A DNA stretch of 64,000 nt, from the NCBI GenBank assembly GCA_028023455.1, contig JAQFVV010006293.1, positions 3,636,059 through 3,700,058 on the forward strand, in the 5' to 3' direction. Each line of letters begins with the position of its first letter. Position 1 is the first letter of the stretch. Positions 1 to 11,983 of this stretch are shown one piece after another. The notes under the pieces were generated by a model. The model ran no database searches. It was given only the letters and a program-made list of their open reading frames with translations, and was not told where the DNA came from. Source of the stretch: Epiperipatus broadwayi. Its lineage: Eukaryota; Onychophora; Udeonychophora; Euonychophora; Peripatidae. The position numbers were made by a program, and so were the translations under genes.

Positions 1-410
1 TATTAACCATCTTTTTTGCATTACAAATCAATTTCTCTAAAGGAATAAAATAAATTATATATACATTTTTTGGATACTGGACATAGAATGAATTGTGAAA
101 AAAATATTCAAGTAATAAATTATATTAAAAATTACAAGGAAAGAAAATGTTATGAAACTTTGTATAATTCAAGAAAATTTAAAAAAATGTGTAAACATGA
201 TTAAAGAAGGTCTAACATAATTAGTGAGCAGGTCAGGGGCAGGCATTGTTAGATTATTGGAAACCTGAAAATTATAATTAAAATATATTTGTAGATTGTT
301 TTCTAAATATATATAAAAAAATAAGGATTATAATAAATTTATTCATTTTTATGTATATATATTATTAATTAAAATGTAAATAATGTCTATTGGATGGAGT
401 TGCTGTAGAG
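1..410. other. AT-rich non-coding, nothing recognised
   Basis: Low-complexity AT-rich sequence with only very short open frames. No exon, RNA gene or transposon end was recognised before the inverted-repeat element that starts at 411. Confidence 0.6.
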
Positions 411-1475
411 CAGTGGTCTTCAATCCTTGGTCTGTGAACCGGCGCCGGTCCGCAGAAGTTTTCTGCCGGTTGCTAGACTGGCAGGAAAGTTTATAATAAC
501 AAAATAATATTTTAAACTTTTAATTAATATAAACAATTTTTATTTATTTTTTCATCGCAATTGCTTAAATAAAATTAATTATAAATCAAAATTTTATTTA
601 AATTATTAGATAATACTATAATTACTAAATAATAATCAAAGGAATTTATTTGAAAGTGCAATCTTTAAAAGACAAAGTGTCAATCTCATGATAATTGTAT
701 CACTGCTTACATGTCACTTTCTATACCTAGTAGGCATTTCTGTATTGCATCAGCTCATTTATTAGTCACATATAGCAAAATTTTTTATTGCATTTGTATC
801 AACTTTTTATTTATGTATGTGACAATTCTTTTTGAAATTGTAAGCTTCACAAAATGGAGACAGTTCATTGATGATGATTTCCCTTCATCGAGAACATAAA
901 TCTTATCTTTTTTTTTTTTTTTTTGCAAAATGACATCTTTATAATGAGTATTTTATTTCTATGTGACACTTTACCAAAACAACTTTTCATTCTGCTTCTT
1001 TTTTTAAATTGGGTAAAAATGAGATTAAAATAAAACCAGATTCAAAATTAAAAAAAAAAGTTTTTTATTATATAAACTCCATATATATATAACTTCATCT
1101 TGTATATTTAACATTAAATACAGATATTACATTTATCATCATAATCGTTGTCATATAATTACACTAGCTGTGATATTTCCCAACATTCAGGTGAATAACA
1201 TTTTATTTTGCATGTTTTAACAAGGAAATAATAAACATAGCAATGCAAGCACATTAATGAGAATGTACTGTTTTCTGTAGCTGTATGACTGCGCAATTTG
1301 AGAGTGTTCAGCATATGAAGGTAAGCAACCCCATTACAATACACAGTAACTTAGTGTGTTGTTTTGGTCAGTTATAAAAATTATGCTCATCGAAGGCTAA
1401 GCAGTTTAAATCTTTAAGAAAATTTATTTGTAGATTTTTGCCGGTCCGCCAGTGTGAAAAGGTTGAAGACCATTG
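411..1475. mobile_element. hAT-type non-autonomous DNA transposon
   Basis: The left end reads CAGTGGTCTTCAA and continues into a GC-rich stretch with ACCGGCGCCGGTCCGC. The right end, read on the minus strand, begins CAATGGTCTTCAACC and continues to GGCGGACCGG. These are terminal inverted repeats of about 13 bp plus related subterminal sequence. The 8-bp flanks are CTGTAGAG (403-410) and CTGTACTT (1476-1483), sharing the first five bases. That is compatible with a decayed 8-bp hAT target duplication. No recognisable transposase lies inside: the open frames at 711-899 (+) and 1159-1344 (-) are about 60 codons and unlike any family I know. The CAGTGGT-type terminus and 8-bp duplication are known hAT traits; the assignment rests on the ends only. 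Confidence 0.65.
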
Positions 1476-1658
1476 CTGTACTTGGTCAAGTGATTTTATA
1501 AAAGAAACATCTTGATAAAGTTCCAATAAGGAACGGAAGCCTGGTTAGATGAATTAAATAATTTTTTATTCATGATTGTCTCTTTCACTTTTGTTTTAGA
1601 TTGATTATTTTAAATAAAAAAGACAACAAATTTAAGATTGAAATTTGACCATTTAAAG

Positions 1659-4600
1659 CAGGCATGGACAATCTTTCCTTGTTTGGGGGACAAATTATCA
1701 TTCTGTCTTCAAGTCAAGGGCTGGACCAAATTATTAAATGTTACAAATTAATAGTGAATGAATAAAAACAAGTTATTACTTCATATTTCATTTATTTAAG
1801 CTTTGGTGTAAAGCTCTTCATAAATTTTATAATAATAAGGATATAACAATTTAATGTGAAGATTGGCCTTGTACTTCAACAACGAGACTATTAATATTGA
1901 TGTTAATATTACTTAAGAAAAATTGCATAGAATTTTCGAGGTTTTGGTCCATTCTTATCCGATTTATTGTATTTCATCCTCAAAAAAACTCCATACTGTA
2001 ACAGTATACATATATGTCATTACATCATTTTAAAATGATAATATAAAAAAGATTCATAAATAAAATTGATTATAAAAAAAAAATCTAAAATTCAAATAAT
2101 AGAGATATAAAATGCACAGATGGTAATCCGATTAAATTATTTAAAGTTAAAAGAAAGTGATAAGGAAAATTAAAAATCCAAAAACAAAAGATCTGATTTT
2201 AAGGTAAAAGAACAATAAAAACTGTTTAAGTATTTTAAAGTTATTTTTAAACTAGCAGGATGGAAATGATTTTTTTATTATAATGTAATAATGTAAAGCA
2301 AACCGGCCCTTGGGGCATTTAAACGATTGTAAGTCAAATAATATATAAAAATTAAAATATTATGGTGTTTCCCACTTTGGAGCAAACTGACCAGTGAAGA
2401 TACTAACAAACACAGTCCAGAAAGTAAAACTATCATGGCCAGTAAGATCGGCACAAAGTCAGGAGCGATCGATCCGAAAATTTGGCATTAAGGGATGCAT
2501 AATACTATAAAAAGAAAGGAAGAAAGAATATAAAAAAAAGTTATTGATTGAGTAGTGGTGGCTGGTTAAAATATTTCATAGCTGCATTGCAGGCTCCACA
2601 ATATAGAGGTCTCGCAATAGATTTTGTTTCTATTTGCACCGACTGAGGCGGCCTCCAGAGTGATGGTTCCTGAATAAATGGCAAGCAGCGGTTTCGTCTA
2701 CAAGATAAACAATCTATAAAAATGTAATAGCTAGGATGAACTTCAATAAACCTGCCTACATCCGGAGGATTCATCAAGATATACCATGGGAAGTATAAAA
2801 CTTTTGAATACAATATGAACTTTTAAATAGCTAACTTAAACAAAATTTCATTTAGTATACCTAAGCGTAATTTCTAAATAAGCTCTTATCTGCTAAGTAA
2901 AAGAAACTAAATTATTTATTAACGTTTTTTATGTATAACATGTTTGCTATAAATCATTTCCATCTTTGTTAAACTAAATTACTAAATTTAAAATAAGAGT
3001 GTCTAGATTCATCAAGATTAGGTTAGATTATATTGGGGTAATTTTGGGCTAATTTCGTAGTTGAGTCTATGCTGGTGGAGGAATGTACAGACAACAGGCA
3101 TTTTATGTCAATGCAATCTGGGGAGGTGCATTAAATTCTCATTCTCTTGTGCCGCGTTAGCATACGGGGCATAGTACCCAACTGAATACCTGGCCAAAAA
3201 GGGAAGCCATCACATCGTTATTGTTGGTAGATGTATTTTCTATACCATTTGATTTCTTATGTTCTATGGATAGGGACTATAAGTCGGCAAGGACCGCTTT
3301 CCCTCCAAATGGAGTATTTCTTTTTCTCAGTATATTTATATATGATTCCTTCGCCAGACAAATGCACATTCCTGTGCTGGCTGAGGATCACTTCTTTAAT
3401 AATATGTTACAGATGCAAATTCCTATAAACTTGATTGGTTTATGCTAACATTCTCATTTTGCATTAGTCACATCGGTATCTCAGCAATGTAACGTTGTAT
3501 AAGTGTGAACTTTTGGCCTGAGCTTATGATTTGAGTCTTTAAATGCATATTCTATGTAGTCTATTTGTGCTTAACACAATATAAAAATATTAAATTATAA
3601 AATTTCATCCATCTGTGCATATTAACAAACATCAGGATTTAAATCTATCTAATAGTGTTTAAATAAAGAATCTAATCCTCAAATCTGTTTAATATATGTT
3701 ATGTGAATAATAAATGTTTGTTTTATTAGTATTGGCAGTGACTTACTATTTTATCTTTATTAATAATATTTGGTAATAGATAATTAAAAATAAGTTTGAA
3801 ATGTTATATTATAAAACTCAGCTTCAGCTAGTGACTAGGACTATCAGTCAAATAAAAGGTAAACCTTACCATACATATCTTCCTACTTTATAAATTTTCT
3901 AGGTTTGAATAGCCTAGTGGCACCCTGATATGGCAGATAGTGGAAGAATCTCTGCCCGACCATTATCATACATATATGTTAATGATTATGACACAATAGT
4001 TTTATAAAAGACTTTATTAAACCATAAGCTATTTCACTATTAGGAGATTGTCTTTGAAAGCATTTTATTTTTCTAACGACTGCTTTTAGAAATTACATGA
4101 GAAAGCGGAAGCCGTCATTACTGGCTTTAAAAAAAATTACTTTTACAAAGAAGGTAAATAAAATATAATAACAGTAAATAATTTATTAACTTCTAGAATT
4201 TTTCTTTGATGATAACTAATTCTAAATACATCATTTTTTTTAGTAACATAAAATTCTAATATCTAATATTTTGTTGTTCTAACCTTTTCAATAGGTAAGT
4301 GCAGCCAATGAATGTGTTTTTTTGTTATCTGTAAGAACTTCGTTTTTACATTTATTTTCGCGATTTTAAAATGTTAAAATTTTATTTTTGAAATTGTAAT
4401 CATTAGAAGGCTAATAAAGATAGAAAATATAAATTAATTATATAATATTCATAATACATAAAAAAAATGTGGAGTCATATCTAATGTAACCACTAGATTC
4501 TATTCAAAAATTTGACAGGTGAAGTTGACATTGAGTTAGTAGAAAGCATACCATGTTTACTCCCACCATGAGTCAGACAAACATTGCTGAAACAGATCAG

Positions 4601-4665
4601 TGGCGGGCTGGATCAAAAGAAGTAGAGGGCCAGATCTTGTCAGCATTCCCGGATTGCCCATATGG
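1659..4665. mobile_element. possible hAT-like element, ends only
   Basis: The sequence at 1659 reads CAGGCATGGACAATC and is followed at 1720-1735 by GGGCTGGACCAAA. Near 4655, read on the minus strand, there is CATATGGGCAATCCGGG followed by CTGGCCCTC and later ATCCAGCCCGCC. Both ends resemble the 'CAGG.ATGGGCAA ... GGCCGGACC' termini common in hAT elements. The match between the ends is short and no clear target duplication was found, so these may be the ends of two unrelated elements. The interior holds the unassigned patch at 2371-2815 and otherwise AT-rich sequence without a recognised transposase. Confidence 0.3.
2371..2815 (-). other. unassigned higher-GC patch, possible relic exon
   Basis: This patch is clearly richer in G+C than its surroundings. 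On the minus strand an open frame of 90 codons (2813 down to 2541) reads partly as MNPPDVGRFIEVHPSYY and ends PPLLNQ-stop. It contains several cysteines (CLSCRRNRC and CGAC). A second island at about 2371-2490 is open on the plus strand (WSKLTSEDTNKHSPE...KIWH-stop) and on the minus strand as a hydrophobic segment (PILLAMIVLLSGLCLL). I recognise none of these. No convincing donor and acceptor pair joins the two islands. It may be a decayed host exon, a processed pseudogene or the inside of a transposon. Confidence 0.25.
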
Positions 4666-4982
4666 GATTTAAAGTGTAGAATTGCATATAACAGCTCACG
4701 CTTTGCTGATAAACCTTGATTATAATACAATAAGTATTGTTCATTGTACTGTAAGTGTATAATACATATTTTTCTACATGCATCTATGTATAGACGATGC
4801 TTTGTACAGATAATATGAGATACATAAAAATTATAATAGAAAATTTTTAAAAAATAATGTTATTAATAATAAATCGAGAAAGCACATTTACATACATATT
4901 TGCAATATTGTTGTGTTTAGTCATTCATAATTCAGTTTCATTACAATTAAACATTTTTTTTTTTCAAAAATGTTTTAAAATT
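2816..4982. other. no gene recognised
   Basis: The stretch is mostly AT-rich. A moderately GC-rich section around 3040-3440 has overlapping short open frames (3221-3448 and 3231-3428, both +) with no family resemblance. Nothing else was supported apart from the possible hAT end near 4590-4665. Confidence 0.5.
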
Positions 4983-5326
4983 CTAATTTGAAAACATAGG
5001 AGCAGAATTATTATTGGCAGATGCAGTTTTACCTGTTTTGGAATCTATGCAACCATCCCCTATTTGCATTGAATAACTTGAAATTGTGTGTTGCAGATTC
5101 TTGGTTAGATTCTTCTTAGAGACTTGGGCTTTCTGCTGCAATACAAGATTATCAATCATAACTTTTTTACAATTAATATCATTTAACCATAGATTTAATG
5201 CTTTTTTCATTTTAACCAAAAAAATATTCTTTACTTTAATTATAACTTTAGTTGTTTTCAAGTGCACAAGTAACAATAGCACAAATCTGCTTTGTTTTAT
5301 AATTTCTTTGATTGATGGCTCATTGT
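4983..5326 (-). pseudogene. Tigger/pogo-type transposase relic (CENP-B-like HTH)
   Basis: The minus-strand reading is open across the feature and begins NEPSIKEIIKQSRFV. It then has HLKTTKVIIKVKN and MKKALNLWLNDINCKK. These resemble the N-terminal DNA-binding part of Tigger/pogo and jerky-type transposases, where a 'LHLKTTTVxTIVKN' helix-turn-helix is followed by 'xEKALNLWIEDMNRKxVPID'. A later segment with KTASANNNSAPMFSN would fall in the second HTH region. Only about 115 codons remain and no DDE catalytic part was seen downstream (4900 and below), so it is a fragment. Family placement is from remembered motif similarity and is moderate in strength. Confidence 0.5.
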
Positions 5327-7429
5327 TTTAAAACACATGACTGATTTTTTATTTTTTCTTATTACATCAATATTTTTTTCCTCATTTAATAAAAATATTT
5401 TATGATTTTTTTTGTATTTATCACTCATTATACAGAAAATCACTTTAATGTGAAGAAAGATTGCATGAATTGTAAGAACTTTTTAATATTAAATGCCATA
5501 TTGTTAGACTTTGTGAAATTAAAATAAAAAAATGAAGAGAGAATTAATTTAAAAAATGGACATGTATTTTACTACAAAAGCACATATATTGGAATCACAA
5601 AGGTGAGTAGGATTCATTATATATAAAAAGTGGAAGTGTTGAGATTTTGATGATATATCAAATAGTCTTTCTGATATACCAAATCCACATAATTCAGGTT
5701 TATGCCTCAATTAGTTCTCATTGTTAGGAAGAAGTAGAGGATTTTTATTTTATCCTAATTGCTTTGATCAAACTTAATTTACTTGAAAAAATTAAGTTTT
5801 CTTGCATTTTAAATCTTAGAGGCTTTTAAGTGAACATTTTCCCAAATAATTATAAGCTGAAGTTAGACCAGTAAAGCTAGCACCAGTTTTTAGTTTATTA
5901 TAAAGAAACTTTTTATTATGAATAGTTAAGGAAAGAGCTTATTTAACAATAACGACAACAACAACAAAAAAAAAAAATTAAAGAGAGAACTTGGTTCGCA
6001 ACTTCATCCTGGCTTAAATCCAGCCTATTCTACAGATAAATCCCGTTTATTAGCATATTTTTTATTAAATTATATTTTCAGTGTTTATAAAAAGCATATA
6101 ATTAGGACATCAGGCAGTGATTTTTTTGATTTGTTAATTAGCTCTTATTTTTAAAGATTGCTATAATTTTATTTTTTAACCAAATTGTCGGGAGTTTTTT
6201 TATGAATAATGTTGATGAATAATTTTTCCAACCAAAGTTTGACTTTCAGTTCTAAATTTATTAAAAATCTGAAGTGATATTTTTAGGCTTTTCATGATCT
6301 ATTGGTTTATTAGTTTTGAATTAGAGGAACATTGTGAAAGAGAAGTTTATAGTTTTGCTCTGTTGGTGCCATTTCAAATTATTTTAGTCTTGGGTTTATA
6401 AGTCTTATATGTAAAACTCAGTTTCATTGGCAGTGACAATTTTTTTTAGAGATTTTGGAAAAAATATTACACCTACCTGCATAAAAAGAGACCATGTCTT
6501 TTAACATTATCTTTCTGTTTCTACTTTTTTTTTTTTGCTTGACAATAATCCAGCATATCGTTATTTTCAAATTTCACCTTGAGATTGACTGACTTAATTA
6601 TGGAATTGTGAATTCTAAAACAGCTAAAAGACTTGATTTATATTTGTTATGGGTAAAATAACCTAATATTAATGGCTGACCACTTCTTCATCTATCTGAA
6701 ATATTCTTTCTTGATTGATATCATAAAGTATGCATATATTGTTTAAAGTCATCCAATCTAAAAGTTGAGAATCTGCTTACTCTTAGTTGTATATTTCCAA
6801 AGACTATTATGATAATTAAAATTCTTTATAAATATATAGTTCGATTTGGCAGAGAATAATAGTTTGTTTTGGGAAATTTGTAAGTATTGAATTTAAGCTA
6901 TCTTCACTGGAGGTTTGTTTTGCTGGATTAATTGAAATGTGAAGGTAATCATATTATGTCTTTGTTAAAAAAATCAAAGCAAAGAATTTTAACAGACTTA
7001 TTATTAGAGGAATAAAGTCTTTTGAAGTGCAAACTACATCAGTTTTATGCTATATTATTTGTGAACAATCTTCATTCTTGATTCAAATGAATCTTCAGTG
7101 ATTAGTTGAAATAAATTTTGTAGCATTTCATAATTCAACAGAAAATATTTTTGCGGAGGACATGCCACTCATTTGAAGTATTGCAGATATAGAAAGAGCA
7201 GTCAACAAAATGTATTTCAAAGATGTTAATATAAAAAAAAAATTATGAAACTTTCTATTTGTATATTCATTATAAGAAAGACATTCAAGTGATTATATTA
7301 AATTAGCAATTTTAGAAAATACATTAGATGTACCTGGCCTAAATAGACAGTGTTCTTTTTTTAATTGGGTACTTTAACAATTTTTTTTTAAGATTTAATG
7401 TAAATTAAACAAAAGATTTTATTATATAT
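5327..7429. other. no gene recognised, AT-rich
   Basis: This AT-rich stretch has homopolymer runs and an (ACAACA)-type run near 5950. Both strands were read for transposase, reverse transcriptase and sterol reductase exon motifs and none was convincing. It could be old transposon sequence, but I cannot show that. Confidence 0.5.
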
Positions 7430-7479
7430 ATAAATATGAGATTTGTATACTGGCCTGAAAGCCGTCGTTTCGACTTCAA

Positions 7480-7860
7480 TTATACATTAACCAAAACAAC
7501 ATGTATATACAGTACTATAGTATCCATTTTTTCCCCCCTCACAAAATGTCACATTTCAAACATGAGTTTATGTACTGTATTCACATTTTCTTCACCATTT
7601 AAATACTATACCTCTGTAGTAAAAAGCATATATTGATTTTTTTCTGAGTGGTTTTTTATTAATGATGACTTCCTTTGCATAAATATAATAATACGCTAAC
7701 GAAAACTAAATGTATTACAGTACTATAACATCTATTTTTTTTCTCTTACTAAATATCAACTTTCAAACATGAGTTAAAATTTTGCACATGTACTGAATTT
7801 TTTCTGATTGGTTTTTATTAATGGCAGAATTAATTTTGCACAAACATAATATTTTTTTTA
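7480..7860 (+). repeat. imperfect tandem duplication, about 200 bp unit
   Basis: Two diverged copies follow one another. Both contain CAGTACTATA followed by a pyrimidine run, then a 'TTTCAAACATGAGTT' segment, then TTTTTTCTGA(G/T)TGGTTTTTTATTAATG, and then a TTTGCA(TA/CA)AA segment. The first copy is about 7480-7690 and the second about 7715-7860. A smaller direct repeat of 'GAATTTGACAT' follows at 7870-7905. No coding function is visible. Confidence 0.6.
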
Positions 7861-7905
7861 ATAAATTGTGAATTTGACATGACAGTGGTTGTGAATTTGA
7901 CATAT

Positions 7906-10900
7906 GACAGCCTTACGAACAAACCACCAATCAGATAACAGAGAAAATAGGGATTTTATATATGATATTAGAAAGATAGATGACTATAAGATTAGTTATC
8001 TTACAGGAGATAGTTATAAGAAAAATTATGAGTGATATTATCCATCTTCACTTTTTTTAGCATTAAATTAAACAAAGTAAGTTAATTTGATAAGGGTATC
8101 ATTTAGTATATAAAGATTCATTGCAATAATTTTGCTGGTATTAAGAAAAGAAAAATCACTATGTAGTTTTTATATAAACACTTATGTTTTGTAATTGGTT
8201 ACAGAAATCAAGGATAAAAGTAGAACAAATATAAAAATCTTAATGCATTCATTTGTCTCAATCAGAGATTTGAGTGGTGATGAATAATGTCTGTTGGAGA
8301 TGTTAAGATTGAATTGGTTACTATACCATGAAATAGCAGGGTATATTTATATTCCAATCTGTGATAAATCTGAATGAATTGGAAAACAGAATACAGTAAT
8401 GGATATTGGAAAACAGAATACAGTAATGAATAAACTGCTGTAATTGCAGGTGTAGTCTTTAGTGTAATGAGATTATTTTTTGAAGAAACTTATTAAAATT
8501 CATATAGTATTTTTATAACTGACAAATGTATTTTTTGTAGCTTTATAAATAACTATGAATTCTTTACTAATCTTATGTAAGAAAGTAGTTAAATAATATA
8601 GTTTTTATTGTGACATTTCTCAGAATTATAAAATAGTTGTAATACTATTTTAAATTGAATGTTCTATATGATTCTATTATTAGAGTAGAACCTCATTCTG
8701 TTTTTTGTAAATAATTATATGTAAGTATATTGTAATTTGTAATAACTTTGAATATAATACTAAATAAAGAACAGATTTAAAAGAAAAGCCATATAAATAA
8801 TTTCAAGTCAAAAAAATCATTTAATATAAACTAGCTTGTATTATCTCTAGTAAATCTAAAATCAGGTGATGTTTAATTATTTCTGTAGTATAGTATTGAA
8901 TAGATTTAAAAATGCATAATTATCTCATTGTAGTGTAAAAAGGTATCATTTGTGGATGTATACAATTTTTCTTAACATTTTTTACATTTTTATATAAATA
9001 ATTTTATTTAATAGTAATATTTTTTTTTCTAATTTTGAAAGTTTTATTTTTTATTACATTAAATAAATATAAACATGCAGAATTAATTTTGTATATATAT
9101 ATTTTATTTGATGTTACTTTAGTGAGTAAATAAATATATTTAATAAACAATTTTTTAAATTTACCTCTTTTTTGATTTTTTTTTTTAAAGTACTTCATGC
9201 ATTATGAATATATATATATGTATTTCCCGTGAATGAGGCAACTTTTTTTATTTGAAAATATAGCAAGAACTAGCAAGCAGCAGAAACTAATCATTTATGT
9301 TCAAATGTTATCATGTGGTTATTTATGATCAGGTTATATATATATTAATGAAATAGTTGTTCAGGGGGTTATGCAATGTTTGATTATTAGAAGTGATAAG
9401 GAACAGTATGGAATCTACAATTTCAAATCTTTTTACTCATCACTAATTTAAATTGTACTGGGTGTAGTTGTAGATTAATAAAATAATACCAATTATAATA
9501 TCTATTTCAATTATGGAAATTAGAGAAAGTATATAAATATTGATAAATTAAAAATTTGTGATTGATAAAAATTTTTTTTTTTTTAGAAAAATGTTAAAAG
9601 TTTATTAAATTAGTTTAAAGAAGACTACTGTGTAATGAACAAAATCAAGTAGTCTTTCTCAAAATTATTTTAACTGCATAAAATAAAATATGGTTAAATA
9701 GTAAATATGTACTATGAATAAAATTCTGATAACCAAAAAAAAAAAAAAAAATCAAATGAAACTGTTGACAGCCTTTTTCTGTGTATGTGCTTAAATTGGA
9801 AAACTGAAAAAAAAAAAAAAAAATTAAAATCTTTCACTAGATAGACAGAATTCTAATAATGAAAATAATTTATTAGATTTTTTAAAATTTTTTATGAAAA
9901 AACTTATTAATGCAGATAAACAAATGGAAAAAATTGTTTTATGTTACAAAGCTTGTACACTGCTAGTGTTAGAAAATAAATATATTACTGATTCTTCAGT
10001 AACTAAAATGTCATCAACAATTATAATGGAAATGAATATATAACAATTGAAAATCTAAATCAAATATAGTAATTTCAGAAATATAATATTCAACAATCTA
10101 TAATTATAGAATTATTTTGTAAAGTGTTATTATATAAAAGAATAAATATCAAAATTTGATAGATAAAATTATTAAAAAATAAATTCTGTAAATTTGCCTT
10201 GGTTATTTTTAATATGTGTGTATACTTGTAGATAATTGTTTATTTCTGTGAATAACTGATAATTTAAATTAAGGGCTTCATATGTATGCATTTATTTTTT
10301 TGAAAATGTTTTAGATTAAATATTATTTGAATGTAGTAGCATTGGGCAGAGATCTAATCTGCTTATACAATATTTTTATTCTTTCAACAAAGTACTATAG
10401 CTTAATTTATTCTACTAAGAATCATAATAGATTGCACAAAAAATATTATTTGAAGTCCCCCCATGCACTCACATACACATATCTATACATAGACACACTT
10501 TATTTACTACTTCAGAAAGGATATGTTATCACAATATTTTTATAATTTACAAATTAATATTTTATATCTATGCATTTATTTTTCTTTAAACATTGACATA
10601 TAAATATTTAACAAATGAGAAAATACTGTGTTTAAATAATAAAAACAGATGTGTGGTAAAGATACTAATGTAAAATTTAAATCCGTTAAAATAAATACAC
10701 ACATTAATTACAAAATATAACTCAAACAACAAAATATGATATTTAGATAAATATCAACAAATTATAAATTATCCGAATGTTTTCGAAGGCTTACCCTTCA
10801 TTATCAAGGACAACACAATTTTTTATAATTTTCAAACAGTATACTAATATGCAAATGTTATATTTTGGAATTAATGTGTGTGTTTAAATAAATATATTTG

Positions 10901-10960
10901 GGTACCTAGTTCAATAATTTTAGATATTTTTTTTTTTTTTAAAAGGTTGCAACTTTTCAG
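7906..10960. other. AT-rich, no exon recognised; intron or 5' flank
   Basis: The stretch ends at the first recognised LBR-family exon. It is strongly AT-rich, with several A and T homopolymers (for example 9737-9752 and 9807-9823). No exon for a Tudor domain or basic region was recognised, so it is probably intron or upstream flank. A short stem-loop motif at 10777-10815 is listed separately. Confidence 0.5.
10777..10815 (-). other. stem-loop resembling a Penelope-type hammerhead core
   Basis: On the minus strand the sequence TTGATAATGAAGG, a GTAAG loop, CCTTCGAAAAC forms a five-base-pair stem GAAGG/CCTTC between a TGAtaatGA-like and a GAAAAC-like segment. This recalls the CUGANGA-stem II-GAAA hammerhead layout found in Penelope-type elements, but the first box has extra bases. 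No reverse transcriptase was found beside it, so this is weak and isolated. Confidence 0.2.
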
Positions 10961-11113
10961 CAAGATTGGAAACAGGATATGAATTCCAAATCCAGCAAAA
11001 GTGGTAAAGTATCTAAAACATCAGAGACAGAATTTGGAGGTCCTATTGGTGCTTTCTTTCTTATCATTTTTCTTCCTGCAATTGTTTTATTGATTAACCT
11101 TGCTTGCACAAAG
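10961..11113 (+). CDS. LBR: LBR/sterol reductase exon a: first membrane segment
   Basis: The exon follows a T-rich tract and the acceptor ...CTTTTCAG, and ends AAG|GTTGGT in phase 0. It gives 51 codons. Residues 1-24 are polar and lysine/serine-rich (KSSKSGKVSKTSETE), followed by EFGGPIGAFFLIIFLPA, the hallmark start of the sterol reductase domain, and a hydrophobic stretch that is the first membrane helix. An ATG at 10979 lies inside the exon. The clean acceptor and the expectation of upstream exons make this an internal exon rather than the start, but an initiation here is not excluded. Confidence 0.88.
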
Positions 11114-11281
11114 GTTGGTATTATTAAAAACACTTTTTATAGAAATTCTTTATACAATTAAATAATTATATATATATGATTAGAGATGAAAAAATATATT
11201 CTAATTATATGATTAATATTTCTCTTTCTTATACAAGGGAGTATCTAAAAATAACTGAATTTTGTAATATTTTATTTTTAG
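11114..11281. other. start of intron 1, nothing recognised
   Basis: The sequence begins at the GTTGGT donor and is AT-rich. No feature was seen before the mariner relic. Confidence 0.5.
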
Positions 11282-11981
11282 GTTACAAATTGAATTCCTT
11301 CAAAGTGCATTCCATTCAATACAATGCACCAGTCTTAACATGTTTTTCATTTTGCAAAGTAATCCAGAGACTCTTGCACAGTGATGCCTTAACGTTTAAC
11401 CATTTCTATGTCTAAAAAAATGTTTTTGAAGCATTTTTCATTCAATGAAATAGAAAGAAGTTGCATGGAACAAGATCAGGAAAACATGGCTTATAGATAA
11501 ACTGGATCATGAATAAATTTAATTAAAAATTGTAACACTAAAGGCTTTATGTGCTATCGCATTGTCATGGTAAAGCTTACTGTCCCCACTTGGCTATAAA
11601 TTAAGATATTTTTATTTTACTGTATCATACAAACATTTCAGAACTTGTAGTTAAAATGTCTGTTTGTTGCAAATAAATTCTGAGTAAACAATGATTTTAT
11701 TTGCTGGTGCATTATGGTGTAAAGCTTGCATTCCCTGCTTGGCCATAAATTGAGATTTTTTCGTTTACTCTGTCATGCAAATATTTCAGAACTTGTAGTT
11801 AAAATGTTTTTTTTTGTTTTAAACAAATTCTGAATGAACAGTGGTGTTTGCATCCAAAAAAAAATCAACATAGTCTTTCACTGGCCAAGCTTTTTTGGCA
11901 TGTGATGAATTTGACAATTCAATTAAACCACTTATAAAGTTGAGTTTTTTCCAGAACAGCTTGCTTGGAAGCTGTTTCATG
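11282..11981 (-). pseudogene. mariner transposase relic (DD34D type)
   Basis: Read on the minus strand the pieces appear in mariner order. First comes AKKAWPVKDYVDFFLDANT...VHSEFV (about 11905-11830), matching the 'KKARQVKSKVKxMLxVFFDxxGIVHxEFV' block with the second catalytic D region. Next is LYHDNAIAHKAFS (about 11575-11535), matching 'LHHDNAPAHTALS'. Then FPDLVPCNFFLFH (about 11495-11455), matching 'SPDLAPCDFFLF' with the third catalytic D. Then come KNASK...DIEMVKR and a C-terminus ending HFEGIQFV-stop near 11282. Stops and frameshifts are frequent. Part of the middle is duplicated in tandem. The upstream end is cut at 11982 by an inserted inverted-repeat element, so it is not functional. 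Confidence 0.75.
11545..11860 (-). repeat. internal tandem duplication in mariner relic, about 155 bp
   Basis: Two diverged copies, about 11565-11700 and 11715-11860, share 'TTGG(C)TATAAATT(A/G)AGAT', 'TTTCAGAACTTGTAGTTAAAATG' and 'AAATTCTGA(G/A)T(A/G)AACA'. Both carry the transposase segment around the catalytic HDN/HHN residues. The duplication happened inside the mariner sequence. Confidence 0.65.
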
Positions 11982-11983
11982 TA

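Noticed and set aside
2371-2490. Hydrophobic minus-strand reading (LLAMIVLLSGLCLL) as a transmembrane exon
   Set aside because: A stop lies directly upstream in frame with no acceptor AG between, and the other strand is equally open. I keep it only as part of an unassigned patch.
5086-5331. Open frame of 81 codons on the plus strand
   Set aside because: It is the antisense shadow of the Tigger/pogo relic, T-rich and without a family signal.
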